A stretch of DNA of 64,000 nt from JACCTU01 sp963769665 (lineage in GTDB: Bacteria > Actinomycetota > Thermoleophilia > Gaiellales > Gaiellaceae). Both the position numbers and the translations under genes were made by a program. Where the stretch lies: positions 248,001-312,000 of the forward strand of contig CAVYMQ010000003.1 of the NCBI GenBank assembly GCA_963769665.1. Direction: 5' to 3'. Shown here in pieces: positions 56,642-64,000 of this stretch (the first letter of the stretch is position 1; each line of letters begins with the position of its first letter). The notes under the pieces are model-generated. The model saw only the letters and a list, made by a program, of their open reading frames with translations, ran no database searches and was not told where the DNA came from.

Positions 56642-57160
56642 CTAGTTGACCGCGGCCGCACCGCGCCGCGGCAGAACCCAGTTCGGCCGCGGGAAGTGGC
56701 ACGTGTACCCGTTGGGATAGCGCTCGAGATAGTCCTGATGCTCAGGCTCGGCCTCCCAGAACGGGCCGGCCGGCGCGACCTCGGTCACGACCTTCCCCGG
56801 CCAGAGTCCCGACGCCTCGACGTCGGAGATCGTGTCCTCCGCGACACGGCGCTGCTCGTCGTCGACGTAGTAGATCGCCGAGCGGTAGCTCATCCCCATG
56901 TCGTTGCCCTGGCGGTTCAGCGTCGTCGGGTCGTGGATCTGGAAGAAGAACTCGAGCTGGTCGCGGTACGAGGTCAGCTCCGGATCGAAGACGATCTCGA
57001 TCGCCTCGGCGTGCGTGCCGTGGTTGCGGTAGGTCGCGTTCGGGACGTCACCGCCCGTGTAGCCGACCCGCGTCGACACGACGCCGGGCCGCTTGCGGAT
57101 CAGATCCTGCATGCCCCAGAAGCACCCGCCGGCAAGGATCGCGTTCTCGTTCACAGGCAC
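56642..57160 (-). CDS. msrA: Peptide methionine (S)-S-oxide reductase
   Basis: 172 aa from GTG 57160 (or GTG 57154). Catalytic motif AILAGGCFWGMQDLI, then STRVGYTGGDVPNATYRNHGTHAEAIEIVFDP, FFFQIHDPTTLNRQGNDMGMSYRSAIYY and FWEAEPEHQDYLERYPNGYTCHF. The active-site Cys in GCFWG is present; the C-terminal resolving Cys pair of some MsrA forms is absent. Repairs oxidised methionine. Four nt separate it from the oxidoreductase stop, so it belongs to the operon 59618-56642. Confidence 0.96.
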   Translation of the reverse strand: MPVNENAILAGGCFWGMQDLIRKRPGVVSTRVGYTGGDVPNATYRNHGTHAEAIEIVFDPELTSYRDQLEFFFQIHDPTTLNRQGNDMGMSYRSAIYYVDDEQRRVAEDTISDVEASGLWPGKVVTEVAPAGPFWEAEPEHQDYLERYPNGYTCHFPRPNWVLPRRGAAAVN

Positions 57161-57164
57161 AACT

Positions 57165-58133
57165 TTACCGACCGGGGCTCTCCGCGCCGCTGACCTTGAG
57201 GACGACATTGCCGGTCTTCTGCTGCGTCTCGACGTGGCGGCTCGCGTCGGCCGCCTCCTCCAGCGGATAGGCCCGGTCGATGACGGGGCGATACTCCCCG
57301 TTCTCGAGCAGCCGCTTGAGCAGGAGGAGGTCGTCCTTCCTCGCGCGTGCGATCGGCAGCGCGACGCGTCTGCTTCCGAGCCGCGAGATCGGCGCGAGGG
57401 CGAGGTTGTGCACTCCGTCGGTCGAGACGTAGATCCCGCCCGCCTTGAGCGCGCGCCGGGACTGCATGAACGAGTGCTTGCCGACCGCATCGACGACGAC
57501 GTCGTACGCCTCGCGGTTGTCCGTGAAGTCGTCGCCGTTCGTGTAGTCGAGCACCTCGTCGGGGCCGAGCGAGCGAACGACCTCGACGTTCTTGGTGTTG
57601 CAGACGGCGGTGACGCGCGCGCCCATGTGCTTTGCGAGCTGCACCGCCGCAGTGCCGACTGAGCCGGAGGCGCCGTACACGAGCACGTGCATCCCCGGGC
57701 CTACGGAAGCGCGGCGGAGGCAGGCAAGCGCACTGAACGCGCCGTCCGGGACGGCGGCCGCCTGCTCGAACGTCACGTTCGCCGGCTTCTGCGCCACGAG
57801 CTTCGCCGCGGGGACGCAGAGGAGCTCGGCGTGTGCACCAGAGCCCTTGATCCCGAACACCTCGTCTCCGACCGCGAAGTCCTCCACGGCGGAGCCGACC
57901 GCCTCGACCACGCCGGCGAACTCCATCCCCAGCACTCGTTGCCTCGGGCGGCGGAGGCCGAGCACGAGCCGCCAGACGAATGGGTAAGCGCCGCGGCGAT
58001 GACAGTCCGTTCGGTTGACCGTCGTCGCATGCACGCGGACGAGGAGCTCGTCGTCACCCGGCACCGGGGGCTCCACGTCCTCGACGTGCAGCACCTCCGG
58101 CGGTCCGTACCTGTCGTGGACGACCGCACGCAC
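57165..58133 (-). CDS. NAD(P)H quinone oxidoreductase-like MDR protein
   Basis: 322 aa from GTG 58133. RAVVHDRYGPPEVLHVEDVEPPVPGDDELLVRVHATTVNRTDCHRRG, LGMEFAGVVEAVGSAVEDFAVGDEVFGIKGSGAHAELLCVPAAKL, and nucleotide-binding HVLVYGASGSVGTAAVQLAKHMGARVTAVCN. The AxxGxxG motif reads ASGSVG. Catalytic zinc ligands of alcohol dehydrogenases are absent, as in the quinone reductase branch. Probably detoxifies quinones or enones. Sits between msrA and a VOC gene, 4 nt from each. Confidence 0.92.
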   Translation of the reverse strand: MRAVVHDRYGPPEVLHVEDVEPPVPGDDELLVRVHATTVNRTDCHRRGAYPFVWRLVLGLRRPRQRVLGMEFAGVVEAVGSAVEDFAVGDEVFGIKGSGAHAELLCVPAAKLVAQKPANVTFEQAAAVPDGAFSALACLRRASVGPGMHVLVYGASGSVGTAAVQLAKHMGARVTAVCNTKNVEVVRSLGPDEVLDYTNGDDFTDNREAYDVVVDAVGKHSFMQSRRALKAGGIYVSTDGVHNLALAPISRLGSRRVALPIARARKDDLLLLKRLLENGEYRPVIDRAYPLEEAADASRHVETQQKTGNVVLKVSGAESPGR

Positions 58134-58137
58134 CGAG

Positions 58138-58554
58138 CTAGCTCTCCTCGGGGGTGTGGCAGACCGCCTCGAGCTTGAACCCGTGAGGATCGAGCCAGTA
58201 GGTCGCAAAGCAGTGCTCGCCGTACTGCGGGAACTCCTGCGGCTCGTCGAGGATGACCGCGTCGCGCTCGCGCGCCCACCGGTGCGCGTCGCGGACGACC
58301 GCTCTGCTCGCGACCAGGAACGCGAGGTGATGGAACCCCGGTTGGCCGCGCGAGTAGGTGCCGGGCTCTACTTGATAGAAGAACAGCTGCGAGCCGAGCG
58401 CTCCGTCAGGCCCGTAGTTGAGCGGTCCCTCGGGGCCTGTCTCGAACCACTCGCGGAGCCCGAGCACCGACATGAGGCCGTCGTAGTACTCCTTGGCCGC
58501 CGCGAGATCCGGCACGCCGATTCCGATGTGGTCGATGAATCCTGGCTGGGCCAA
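58138..58554 (-). CDS. VOC (glyoxalase/bleomycin resistance) protein
   Basis: 138 aa from TTG 58554 (AQPGFIDHIGIGVPDLAAAKEYYDGLM). Two beta-alpha-beta-beta-beta units; metal-ligand candidates are His of DHIGIGV, His of PGFHHLAFLV and Glu of FKLEAVCH. Typical small VOC enzyme or resistance protein; substrate unknown. Lies within a compact leftward gene run (GNAT, VOC, oxidoreductase, msrA). Confidence 0.88.
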   Translation of the reverse strand: MAQPGFIDHIGIGVPDLAAAKEYYDGLMSVLGLREWFETGPEGPLNYGPDGALGSQLFFYQVEPGTYSRGQPGFHHLAFLVASRAVVRDAHRWARERDAVILDEPQEFPQYGEHCFATYWLDPHGFKLEAVCHTPEES

Positions 58555-58561
58555 GTCGTCC

Positions 58562-59032
58562 TCAGTCGAGGCGCAGAATCGTTTCCTCGATCTCCTCACC
58601 GCGACCGGCTGCGAAGCCGCGGTCGACGCCGACGCGTCGGAAACCGGCCTTCTCCAGGACTCGAAGCGAACCGACGTTGTCCGAGGCCGCGCGGGCGCGC
58701 ACAGGACGTTCGGCAGTCTCGGCAAGCAGAAGCTGGAGTGCGGCGCTCGCGATGCCTCTCCCCCAGAGCGTTCGATCGACCCAGTAGGTGACCTCGAGCT
58801 GATCGTCGATTCGGAAGGACCCGATCGTTCCAGCGACTGCTCCGTCGACGTCGATGACTCGGTTCGACACGCTTGGGTCGGCCCGCAGGCGGGACATTCG
58901 GCTGAGAAACGCGTCGCGGTCGGTCCAACTCGCGGCCGTGAAGGCGGCCATTCGGATCGACTCTGGATCCGTCGCTTGCCGGTAGATCGCGTCGAGATCC
59001 CCGTCCTCGAGCGGCCTCAGCGAGACGTTCAT
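58562..59032 (-). CDS. GNAT N-acetyltransferase
   Basis: 156 aa from ATG 59032. VSLRPLEDGDLDAIYRQATDPESIRMAAF, acetyl-CoA site VTYWVDRTLWGRGIASAALQLLL (the GRGIAS form of QxxGxG/A), and ARAASDNVGSLRVLEKAGFRRVG. RimJ/RimL-like group; acts on a protein N-terminus or small amine. TAGGGT 7 nt upstream suggests a leaderless transcript and marks a promoter for the run to msrA. Confidence 0.93.
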   Translation of the reverse strand: MNVSLRPLEDGDLDAIYRQATDPESIRMAAFTAASWTDRDAFLSRMSRLRADPSVSNRVIDVDGAVAGTIGSFRIDDQLEVTYWVDRTLWGRGIASAALQLLLAETAERPVRARAASDNVGSLRVLEKAGFRRVGVDRGFAAGRGEEIEETILRLD

Positions 59033-59039
59033 CCGGGCA

Positions 59040-59045
59040 ACCCTA
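59040..59045 (-). promoter_or_regulatory. -10 element TAGGGT, leaderless position
   Basis: On the minus strand TAGGGT (TAnnnT) ends 7 nt before ATG 59032 of the GNAT gene. Confidence 0.45.
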
Positions 59046-59054
59046 AACGGCGTC

Positions 59055-59618
59055 TCAGCGGGGCCGCCGGTAGTGCAGCTCGACGATCCCGCTGGGGAGG
59101 GCGGTGCTGGAGACCAGGTCGAGTTGGTAGTCCTTGGGGACGCCGTCGAACAGTCGGGTGCCCTCGCCCGCGACGTAGGGGAACATGGACACCTGGAGCT
59201 CGTCGATCAGGTCGAGCTGCATGAGCGACAGCCAGAGGCTGACGCCGCCCCAGACCACGATGTAGCCGTCGCCGCCCTGCCTGAGCTTGTCGATCTCTTC
59301 GGCCGTGTCCCCGCCGGCGATCGTGGTGTTGGTCCAGTCCGCCGTCCTCAGGGTCCGAGAGAAGACGACCTTGCGCGCGGCGTTCAGGATGTCGGCGAAC
59401 GGGTGGTCGGTCTTTGTTGTCATGGCCACGGATGTGCCCTCGTAGGCGGTCCGGCCCATGACGTGCGCGTACGCGTTCCGGAGAAAGTCGAGTTGCGCCG
59501 GGTCATCGGGCTGATTGTTCTCGGGCAGGCTGAAGCAGAACTTCCAGAACTCGGTGTCCGGGTCGGCCATCAGGCCGTCGAGCGAGTAGTTGAACACCGT
59601 CGCGATCAGCTTCCGCAT
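59055..59618 (-). CDS. Dihydrofolate-reductase-family (RibD_C) protein
   Basis: 187 aa from ATG 59618 with AAGGAGGT upstream. KLIATVFNYSLDGLMADPDTEFWKF, then HVMGRTAYEGTSVAM, ARKVVFSRTLRTADWTNTTIAGG, GYIVVWGGVSLWLSLMQLDLIDELQVSMFPYVAGEGTRLFDGV. The DELxxxxxPxxxGxGxxLFxG block is the family hallmark. NADPH-dependent reductase of unknown substrate. Intact, unlike the relative at 52174. Confidence 0.9.
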   Translation of the reverse strand: MRKLIATVFNYSLDGLMADPDTEFWKFCFSLPENNQPDDPAQLDFLRNAYAHVMGRTAYEGTSVAMTTKTDHPFADILNAARKVVFSRTLRTADWTNTTIAGGDTAEEIDKLRQGGDGYIVVWGGVSLWLSLMQLDLIDELQVSMFPYVAGEGTRLFDGVPKDYQLDLVSSTALPSGIVELHYRRPR

Positions 59619-59781
59619 GGTCAGACCTCCTTGGTCTCGGTCGTCGCTAGTGCTTCAGACGACACTGCCGTCCGGAAGTCATCGGTGCCGGCGAAGGGCT
59701 GCGGCGCTCGCCCGTCTTCCTGCTTCGGTGGCGTCGTCACCGTCAGGACGTTGCTCGCCTGCCCGCCCGCGCCGTACGTAT
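59619..59781. other. 163-bp gap without a recognisable gene
   Basis: The minus strand is open here (GGLVDTYGAGGQASNVLTVTTPP...ALATTETKEV), but it continues backward into the cyclase-ATPase gene in another frame and matches no family I know. No hairpin or repeat stands out. Confidence 0.5.
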
Positions 59782-62265
59782 CTACGAGTCCGCCAGTAAG
59801 CGCGAGACCGCCTCCTCGAGCGTCAGCCGCGATCCCGCTTCGCGCGCTTGTTCGAACGCCGGGCCGGCATGCGCGAGAACCGGTGCGGCGTATGTCTCGC
59901 GCTCGTCGTCCCATTGGCCGATCCGGCCGCGCCGCTCCTCAGCCTCCAGGGCGCCCCAGAGAACGCCCGCTCGTTCGGCCTGACCAGCCTCCGCAGCGAC
60001 TCGCGCGAGCAGCGCCAACAAGTACGCGGCGTGCATGCGGTCGCCGATCCGCGCCGCGATCTCGAGCGCCTCACGGCCGTACAGCTCCGCTTCGATTGGC
60101 CTTCCGACCTCGAGCGACCACTCGCAGAGGTTGAAGAGCGACGCCGCTTCCCACCATGGGAACCCCACCTCGCGCGCGATCGCCGCGGACTGTTTCGCGA
60201 GCTCGAACGAAGCGTCACGGTTCCCGCCCGCACGCCACTCGATGTCTGCGAGCGTGCCAAGGGCGATGCCTTCCCCCCGGCGGCTCTCGACTCGTCGGTG
60301 CAGCGTCAGGCTTTCCTCCGCGAGCATGCGGGCGCGCGCGAAGTCACTCTTGACCATGGCCGAGGACGCGAGACGGTGCAGGACGTGTGCGATACCGGCC
60401 TCGTCCTCGAGCGCGCGGTACTGGTCCAGGCTTTGCTCGTAGATACGCGTGCCGCGGTCGAACTCTCCGACGATGAAGACAAGGCCGCCCTGCGCGAGCA
60501 ACGCGCGAGCACGAACGTCGGGCTGTACGTCACCGGCTCGCGCGAAGAGGTCGTCGAACCAGCGCATGCCTTCAAACGGATCCCGAACAACCCAGAAAGC
60601 GCCCAGGGCCGCCGCGAGCCGGAGTCCGAGCTCAGCGTCGCCGTCGCGCGCGGCCCAGGTCAGCGCCTTGCGGAAGTTCGGCTGCTCGAGCACCGCGAGC
60701 TCTTCGTCCTGCGGGGCGTCGTCGTCAGGCCCGACATTCGCCGCGCCTGCGACACCGAGATAGTGCTCCGCGTGACGCCGCCTCGTCTCGGCGGAGTCCG
60801 ACGACGCGTCGAGCCGCTCGGCAGCGTATTCGGCAATCGTCTCGAGCATCCCGAAGCGGCCGCTCGACCAGCGTCGGACGAGGTTCTTCTCCACGAGCGA
60901 CTGGAACGTGTCGAGGTCGCCGTCGCAGACCGGCCCGATCGCGTCGGCTGCGAAGCTCACCGCGAACGCAGCGAGTCGGCGAAAGAGGGCCTGCTCGTCT
61001 TCGCACAGCAGGTCATGGCTCCACTCGATCGTCGAGCGCAGCGTGCGCTGCCGCGCCGGCGCGCGCATGCCTCCGGTGAGGATCGGCAGGACGCGCTCGA
61101 GCCGCGCGAGCAGCTCGTCCCCGCTGAGCACGCTCACCCGTGCGGCTGCGAGCTCGAGCGCGAGTGGGAGGCCATCAAGGCGCCGACAGATCTCGGCGAC
61201 GGCGCGGCTCGGTTCGAACGTGGGGTCGACGGCGCGCGCCCGCTCGACGAAGAGTGCAATCGCGTCGACCTCGGGAAGGGGATCGACGGGATAGCGGCGT
61301 TCGCCCTTGACGCGCAGCGGCTCGCGACTAGTCACCAACAGCTTCGCGTTCGGCGTCGCCGCGACGAGCTCGGCGAGCTCGGGCGCGACGTCGACGATCT
61401 GCTCGAGGTTGTCGAGGAGGAGGATCAGCCGCTTGTCCCCGATGAACTCGGCGACGCCACCGCGCGCGCCGAGCGTGTCGGCGATCGTCGGGAGCACGAG
61501 TGCCGGGTCCGACACGGCCTGCAACGGGACCCAGAAGACGCCGTGCGGAAACTCCTCGAGCGCGTCCGCCGCGACCTGAAGGGCCAGCCGCGTCTTCCCG
61601 GAGCCGCCCGGTCCCAGCAGCGTGACGATTCGGTGTGCGTGCACGAGCGCGCTCGCCTCCGCGAGCTCACGTTCACGGCCGACCAGCGGCGTCGGCTGAA
61701 TCGGGAGATTCGTCGTGTGGAGCGTCCGCAGCGGAGGGAACTGGGCGTCGCCGAGCTGGTACAGCGACTGTGGCTCGGAGAGATCCTTGAGGCGATGCGC
61801 ACCGAGATCGCGGACGGCTACGCCGTCGACCAGCGACCGCGTGCGCTCCGACAGGACGACTTGCCCGCCGTGCGCCGCCGCGCAGATCCGCGCTCCGCGG
61901 TGAACGTCGACGCCCGCGTATCCCTCAGCCCAGACGATCGGCTCCCCCGTGTGTACGCCCATGCGCACCCGTGTCGGCCCCTTTGCCAACGAGGCCTGCG
62001 CTGCGGCGGCCGCCGCGACGGCATTGCCGGCGTCAGCGAACGCGACGAAGAACGCGTCGCCTTGGGTGTCCACCTCGACGCCGCCGTGACGCTCGAATGC
62101 GGCTCTCAGCGCCCGCCGGTGCTCGGCGAGCACCTCCGGATACCTGTCACCGAACTCGTGCAGCAGGCGCGTCGACCCTTCGATGTCGGTGAAGAGGAAC
62201 GTCACTTCGCCCCGCGGCAGCTCGCGCACGACCTCAGAATCGCGCGAGGGAGCCGCCGCGCGCAA
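59782..62265 (-). CDS. Class III nucleotidyl cyclase fused to NB-ARC-like ATPase and TPR region
   Basis: 827 aa from TTG 62265. Residues 15-170 are a cyclase: EVTFLFTDIEGSTRLLHEFG, VDTQGDAFFVAFADAGNAV, RVRMGVHTGEPIVW, GVDVHRGARICAAAHGGQVVLS. Residues 200-480 are a signal-transducing STAND ATPase: HRIVTLLGPGGSGKTRLALQVAADAL (P-loop), KRLILLLDNLEQIVDVAPELAELV (Walker B), KLLVTSREPLRVKGERRYPVDPLPEVDAIALFVERA, and GLPLALELAAARV. The rest is TPR-like helical repeats (DRGTRIYEQSLDQYRALEDEAGIAHVLHRLAS; ARMLAEESLTLHRRV). Probably a cAMP-producing or nucleotide-sensing regulator. Confidence 0.92.
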   Translation of the reverse strand: MRAAAPSRDSEVVRELPRGEVTFLFTDIEGSTRLLHEFGDRYPEVLAEHRRALRAAFERHGGVEVDTQGDAFFVAFADAGNAVAAAAAAQASLAKGPTRVRMGVHTGEPIVWAEGYAGVDVHRGARICAAAHGGQVVLSERTRSLVDGVAVRDLGAHRLKDLSEPQSLYQLGDAQFPPLRTLHTTNLPIQPTPLVGRERELAEASALVHAHRIVTLLGPGGSGKTRLALQVAADALEEFPHGVFWVPLQAVSDPALVLPTIADTLGARGGVAEFIGDKRLILLLDNLEQIVDVAPELAELVAATPNAKLLVTSREPLRVKGERRYPVDPLPEVDAIALFVERARAVDPTFEPSRAVAEICRRLDGLPLALELAAARVSVLSGDELLARLERVLPILTGGMRAPARQRTLRSTIEWSHDLLCEDEQALFRRLAAFAVSFAADAIGPVCDGDLDTFQSLVEKNLVRRWSSGRFGMLETIAEYAAERLDASSDSAETRRRHAEHYLGVAGAANVGPDDDAPQDEELAVLEQPNFRKALTWAARDGDAELGLRLAAALGAFWVVRDPFEGMRWFDDLFARAGDVQPDVRARALLAQGGLVFIVGEFDRGTRIYEQSLDQYRALEDEAGIAHVLHRLASSAMVKSDFARARMLAEESLTLHRRVESRRGEGIALGTLADIEWRAGGNRDASFELAKQSAAIAREVGFPWWEAASLFNLCEWSLEVGRPIEAELYGREALEIAARIGDRMHAAYLLALLARVAAEAGQAERAGVLWGALEAEERRGRIGQWDDERETYAAPVLAHAGPAFEQAREAGSRLTLEEAVSRLLADS

Positions 62266-62286
62266 GTCCGCCGCGTCGTTCGGAGG

Positions 62287-63498
62287 CTAGGGGCGCTTGA
62301 GGAAGAGCCGTCTCTCCGCGATCAAGTCGGGTGGCCACTCGAGGCAACTCGCGCGCGCGAACTGGAGGTACGCGCGAAGCGCATCGCGCATCGCGTCCAC
62401 GAACCCTTCGGCGCGCTTCGGCTCGAAGTCGTCCTCCCACCAAAAGCCGATCACCTCCACCCGGTCGCCTGCGCGGTCGATGCGCGGCTCGATTCGACCG
62501 ACGAAGCGGTCGCCGAAGAGGATCGGCAGCACGTACCAGCCCCACCGCCGCTTGGCCGGCGGGTGGAAGAGCTCCCACACGTAGTCGAACCCAAACAGCG
62601 AGCCCAGGAGTGCGCGGTCCCAGACCAGCGGGTCGAACGGGGGTAGGAACGCGACGGACGGGGGCGGCTCGGGCGGCGCTTCCAGCAGCCCGATCTCTTC
62701 GCGGAGGACGAGGCGCTTGCCGACCCCCTCGACCTGAACCGGAACGAGGTCGCCACTCTCGATGAGCTCCTCGCGCAGCGCGGTCCGGCCCGGATTCGCC
62801 GCCCACCGCGGATCGGGCTTCGCGGGGCCGAGGCCGCTGAAGACGTCTCCGCCCACGCCGAGGAGGCCGTGCGCGCGGTAGCGCGAGTGGAGCTTGTGGC
62901 GCAGCTGTTCGTCCAGCGGGACGATCTGCCGAACCAGCTTCTTCGGTAGCAGTCGCTCGAGGAGGTCGTAGTACCGGCGCTTGCCGTCGCGTCGCGCGAG
63001 CCCGAGCACGCCCGTGAGCGTGTACGCCTCGAGCAGCGCGCGGACCGTGTTGGTCGGGATCCCGAACCAGTCGGTCGTACTCCCGCGCTCGCTTTCGAAG
63101 TCGAGCGACGACAGCGGTCCCTCAGCCTTGATTCGATCGAGCACCCGCGCGCCCACCTCGGGGTTCTCGTCGATCACGGGCGGAAGGCTCCCCCGCAACG
63201 GCGCGCGGAACCAGGGGAACTCCGGCGTGTAGACGAACGAGAGTCCCTTGTTGAACGCCTCGAAGATCTCTCGCCGCTCGTACAGCTCGTCGCACCAGGC
63301 GGGGTCGTAGTCGGCGACGCGCGCGTGCAGCATGAGGTCGTGCGTCCGGCCGGCGACGTCGATCGGGTCGTACTGGATCGATCCGAACCGGCGGAACACC
63401 TCGAGCACAGCGTCGCGGCCACCCTGGAGCGAGCGCGCCGGCGCGAGCAGTTGACGCGCGACGAGGAACCGGCGCGCGGACTCAGCGGAGACTTTCAC
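62287..63498 (-). CDS. YcaQ/AlkX-type HTH DNA glycosylase
   Basis: 403 aa from GTG 63498. The HTH_42 (winged helix DNA-binding) family pattern is present throughout: AESARRFLVARQLLAPARSL, VLEVFRRFGSIQYDPIDVAGRTHDLMLHARVADYDP with the catalytic QYD motif of YcaQ, PWFRAPLRGSLPPV, VRALLEAYTLTGVLGLARRDGKRRYYDLLERLL, AFLPPFDPLVWDRALLGSLFGFDYVWELFHPPAKRRWGWYVLPILFGDRFVGRIEPRIDR. Family members unhook DNA interstrand crosslinks or remove alkylated bases. Next to dinB, suggesting a DNA-damage context. Confidence 0.9.
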   Translation of the reverse strand: MKVSAESARRFLVARQLLAPARSLQGGRDAVLEVFRRFGSIQYDPIDVAGRTHDLMLHARVADYDPAWCDELYERREIFEAFNKGLSFVYTPEFPWFRAPLRGSLPPVIDENPEVGARVLDRIKAEGPLSSLDFESERGSTTDWFGIPTNTVRALLEAYTLTGVLGLARRDGKRRYYDLLERLLPKKLVRQIVPLDEQLRHKLHSRYRAHGLLGVGGDVFSGLGPAKPDPRWAANPGRTALREELIESGDLVPVQVEGVGKRLVLREEIGLLEAPPEPPPSVAFLPPFDPLVWDRALLGSLFGFDYVWELFHPPAKRRWGWYVLPILFGDRFVGRIEPRIDRAGDRVEVIGFWWEDDFEPKRAEGFVDAMRDALRAYLQFARASCLEWPPDLIAERRLFLKRP

Positions 63499-63517
63499 CG
63501 GCGGGAGATTACGGAGG

Positions 63518-64000
63518 TCAATCCGGAAGCAGCGGCACAGACAGGCCGTGGTCGCGCCCGAGCAGCACCGCGCGGACGACCGCGTTCGGCCCGAAGCGCT
63601 CGCGGATCTCGTCCAGCGCTTCGTCGAGCGTGATCCCGTCGTGTCCATCGAGCGGGAGCACGAGCTGGAGAGCGCCGTCGTCGTCCAGGTTCGCCACCGA
63701 GATGCCGACCAGCGTGATGCCCTGGCGCGCGATCGTCGGCATTGCGGCGGCGAGAAGGTCGCGCGTCGTCTCGAGGATCGTGCCGCTGTGGGCGGTGGGT
63801 CGCGGGAGTGTGTGCGAGCGAGTCGCTCGGGAGAAGTCGTCGAAGCGCAGCCGCAGCACGACCGTGCGGCCGACGCGACCCGCAGTCCTCATCCGTCGCG
63901 TGACGCGCTCGACGAGGCCGATCACGGCGGCATCGAGCTCGGCCGGTGACCTCGGCGAGCGGCCGAGCGCGCGCTGCGAGCCGATCGAGCGACGACGCCG
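63518..64000 (-). CDS. dinB: DNA polymerase IV, C-terminal part (5' end outside window)
   Basis: About 160 codons seen, open to the window edge. The visible part is the end of the thumb and the little finger domain of a Y-family polymerase: RRRRSIGSQRALGRSP, ELDAAVIGLVERVTRRMRTAGRVGRTVVLRLRFDDFSRATRSHTLPRPT, ILETTRDLLAAAMPTIARQGITLVGISVANL. No C-terminal clamp-binding QxxLFP-type box is obvious; the end reads VLLGRDHGLSVPLLPD. Error-prone translesion synthesis. Confidence 0.88.
   Translation of the reverse strand, partial: RRRRSIGSQRALGRSPRSPAELDAAVIGLVERVTRRMRTAGRVGRTVVLRLRFDDFSRATRSHTLPRPTAHSGTILETTRDLLAAAMPTIARQGITLVGISVANLDDDGALQLVLPLDGHDGITLDEALDEIRERFGPNAVVRAVLLGRDHGLSVPLLPD

Noticed and set aside
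59619..59914. Open frame ending in ALATTETKEV upstream of the intact DHFR-family gene
   Set aside because: It mostly overlaps the cyclase-ATPase gene antisense-free frame shift and matches no known family.
1..64000. CRISPR arrays, rRNA genes and prophage structural genes
   Set aside because: No regularly spaced repeats, no rRNA-like sequence and no phage structural motifs were seen.

Overview
The window is high-GC, densely packed bacterial chromosome. The best guess is an actinobacterium of the Thermoleophilia type (Gaiellales/Solirubrobacterales). This rests on GC-rich codon use, ThyX instead of ThyA, a B12-dependent class II ribonucleotide reductase, DUF4032 and M32 peptidase genes, ECF sigma/anti-sigma pairs, many GTG/TTG starts, 4-nt start/stop overlaps, and several genes whose start lies 5-8 nt after a TAnnnT promoter element with no Shine-Dalgarno sequence (leaderless style). 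Lineage is an inference from gene content; no rRNA is present.

Layout. 1-6.2 kb: secreted cupredoxin-like protein, ECF sigma/anti-sigma pair, thyX, DUF72, DUF4032 and M32 carboxypeptidase. 6.3-11 kb: DUF6766, a STAS protein, and a leftward operon DUF4129 / small membrane protein / MoxR / DUF58 / membrane protein. 11-16.1 kb: cation/proton antiporter, a 165-bp inverted-repeat element, a leftward sigma factor / membrane protein / two beta-propeller genes operon, and an FKBP isomerase. 16.2-24.3 kb: PAS histidine kinase, secreted proteins, FAD oxidoreductase, tRNA-Thr(CGU), an unusual long-tailed sigma factor, holB-tmk, a LytR_C protein and a palindrome cluster. 24.4-32.3 kb: ArsR/SRPBCC pair, methyltransferase + LanC-like pair, O-antigen-ligase/TPR membrane protein, and nrdJ.

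32.3-42.2 kb looks like an accessory region that accreted at the 3' end of nrdJ. A degenerate second copy of the nrdJ 3' end sits at 33.2 kb and a shorter third copy at 42.1 kb. Between them are a membrane protein, a DUF6414-like gene translationally coupled to a Cdc48/PAN-like AAA+ ATPase, a DUF6375-like gene next to a radical SAM enzyme, and a divergent gene with an ADP-ribosyltransferase-like HGT signature. These are followed by secreted and hydrolytic genes (HExxH metalloprotease, alpha/beta hydrolase, cupin). The DUF6414/AAA+/DUF6375/rSAM/ART-like group is the best candidate for an undescribed system in this window.

42.2-64 kb is rich in regulators and small enzymes: a ScyD/ScyE-like protein, a patch of gene fragments copied from genes elsewhere in the window (43.4-43.8 kb), a second ArsR/SRPBCC pair with a palindromic operator over its start codon, a NarL-type two-component system, a PadR/HAAS-type membrane protein pair, a HAF-repeat protein, two class III nucleotidyl cyclases fused to an alpha/beta hydrolase or to an NB-ARC-like ATPase, a VanRS-like pair divergent from a VanY-like peptidase, a frameshifted DHFR-family gene, msrA, a quinone oxidoreductase, VOC, GNAT, an intact DHFR-family gene, a YcaQ-type glycosylase, and the 3' part of dinB running off the end.
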